Positions 63,826 through 64,000 of a DNA stretch of 64,000 bases are shown here, one piece after another. The stretch covers positions 930,001 through 994,000 of the forward strand of contig NZ_JAJAVD010000001.1 in NCBI RefSeq assembly GCF_020532705.1, given 5' to 3'. The notes below the pieces were generated by a model. The model saw nothing but the letters and a program-made list of their open reading frames with translations. It was not told the origin of the DNA and did not search any database. Numbering within the stretch: the stretch's first letter is position 1; every line of letters starts with the position of its first letter. This DNA comes from Methylobacillus caricis. GTDB taxonomy: Bacteria > Pseudomonadota > Gammaproteobacteria > Burkholderiales > Methylophilaceae. The position numbers were made by a program, and so were the translations under genes.

Positions 63826-64000
63826 ATCGTGAGTGCTTTGCTGTTGGCTGTGAGTAGCAATGTAGTTCGGTAATGGTAGAGCTTCTATCAGTGGCAGTAG
63901 ATAGTTGATGTCAGAAGGCGCTGACAGGGAGGCATTGATATGCAGGTCAATCAGGTGGCGAAGTAATTTCCTACATTGTTTTCAAGCTAATGCTTACATT
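63826..64000. other. End of window upstream of glgX
   Basis: No complete gene is visible. On the minus strand the glgX frame stays open upstream to about 63975 and reads like coding sequence (LLRHLIDLHINASLSAPSDI), but it holds no ATG, GTG or TTG. It may be the remnant or frameshifted end of an upstream gene, or chance. Confidence 0.4.

Overview
The window reads as a chromosomal segment of an obligate or near-obligate methylotrophic betaproteobacterium of the Methylophilaceae, most likely Methylobacillus (M. flagellatus-like). The case rests on a complete tetrahydromethanopterin (H4MPT)-linked formaldehyde oxidation set (fhcABCD, mtdB, mch, fae and several cofactor-biosynthesis genes) beside the ribulose monophosphate cycle genes hxlA, hxlB and transaldolase. 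No insertion sequence, prophage or CRISPR array was seen. Identification is from protein content and motifs only; no database search was run.

Layout. 1-7615: the 3' part of a giant RTX-type calcium-binding secreted protein, then its type I secretion membrane-fusion protein. 7672-8375: a small RHH/PIN toxin-antitoxin pair behind a perfect 13-bp inverted repeat. 8394-13004: cysH, a cyclopropane fatty acid synthase, a Bcr/CflA efflux pump and the enoyl-ACP reductase FabV. 13082-20154: 7Fe ferredoxin, then an assimilatory sulfate reduction operon on the minus strand (TauE-like permease, cysI, DUF934, cysD, cysN) with cysB divergent. 20168-23760: DUF302 secreted protein, HerA-like ATPase, YigZ, and an OmpA lipoprotein.

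23923-43506 is the C1 core. fhcBADC runs on the minus strand. Divergently, beta-RFAP synthase, mtdB, a COG2232-type ATP-grasp enzyme, mch, a RimK-like ligase and a CitG-like protein run on the plus strand. Transaldolase, hxlA, hxlB and fae follow, each with its own strong ribosome binding site and mostly separated by hairpin terminators. A HisA-like TIM barrel (minus) stands head to head with a tightly overlapping operon: MfnD-like ATP-grasp, MfnF-like hydantoinase-fold protein, pabB, MfnE-like kinase and a pterin carbinolamine dehydratase. Together these genes oxidise formaldehyde via H4MPT and methylofuran, supply the cofactors (pABA to RFAP to H4MPT; aminomethylfuran and glutamyl parts of methylofuran), and fix formaldehyde through hexulose phosphate.

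43744-54232 is a complete single-direction tad/flp locus for Flp-type pili (flp, tadV, tadE, cpaB, cpaC, tadZ, tadA, tadB, tadC, tadD, a DUF3613 gene, tadG) under a good sigma70-like promoter. 54248-60516 (minus) holds a SugE/Gdx exporter, a small secreted protein, and a heavy-metal type RND efflux system (transporter, adaptor, outer membrane factor). 60752-63825 (minus) holds two small unknown proteins, tRNA-Leu(UAG) and the glycogen debranching enzyme glgX.

The most interesting biology is in the H4MPT/methylofuran accessory genes (30916, 33034, 33954, 38329), whose reactions are not established, and in apparent non-canonical start codons for two of the C1 genes.
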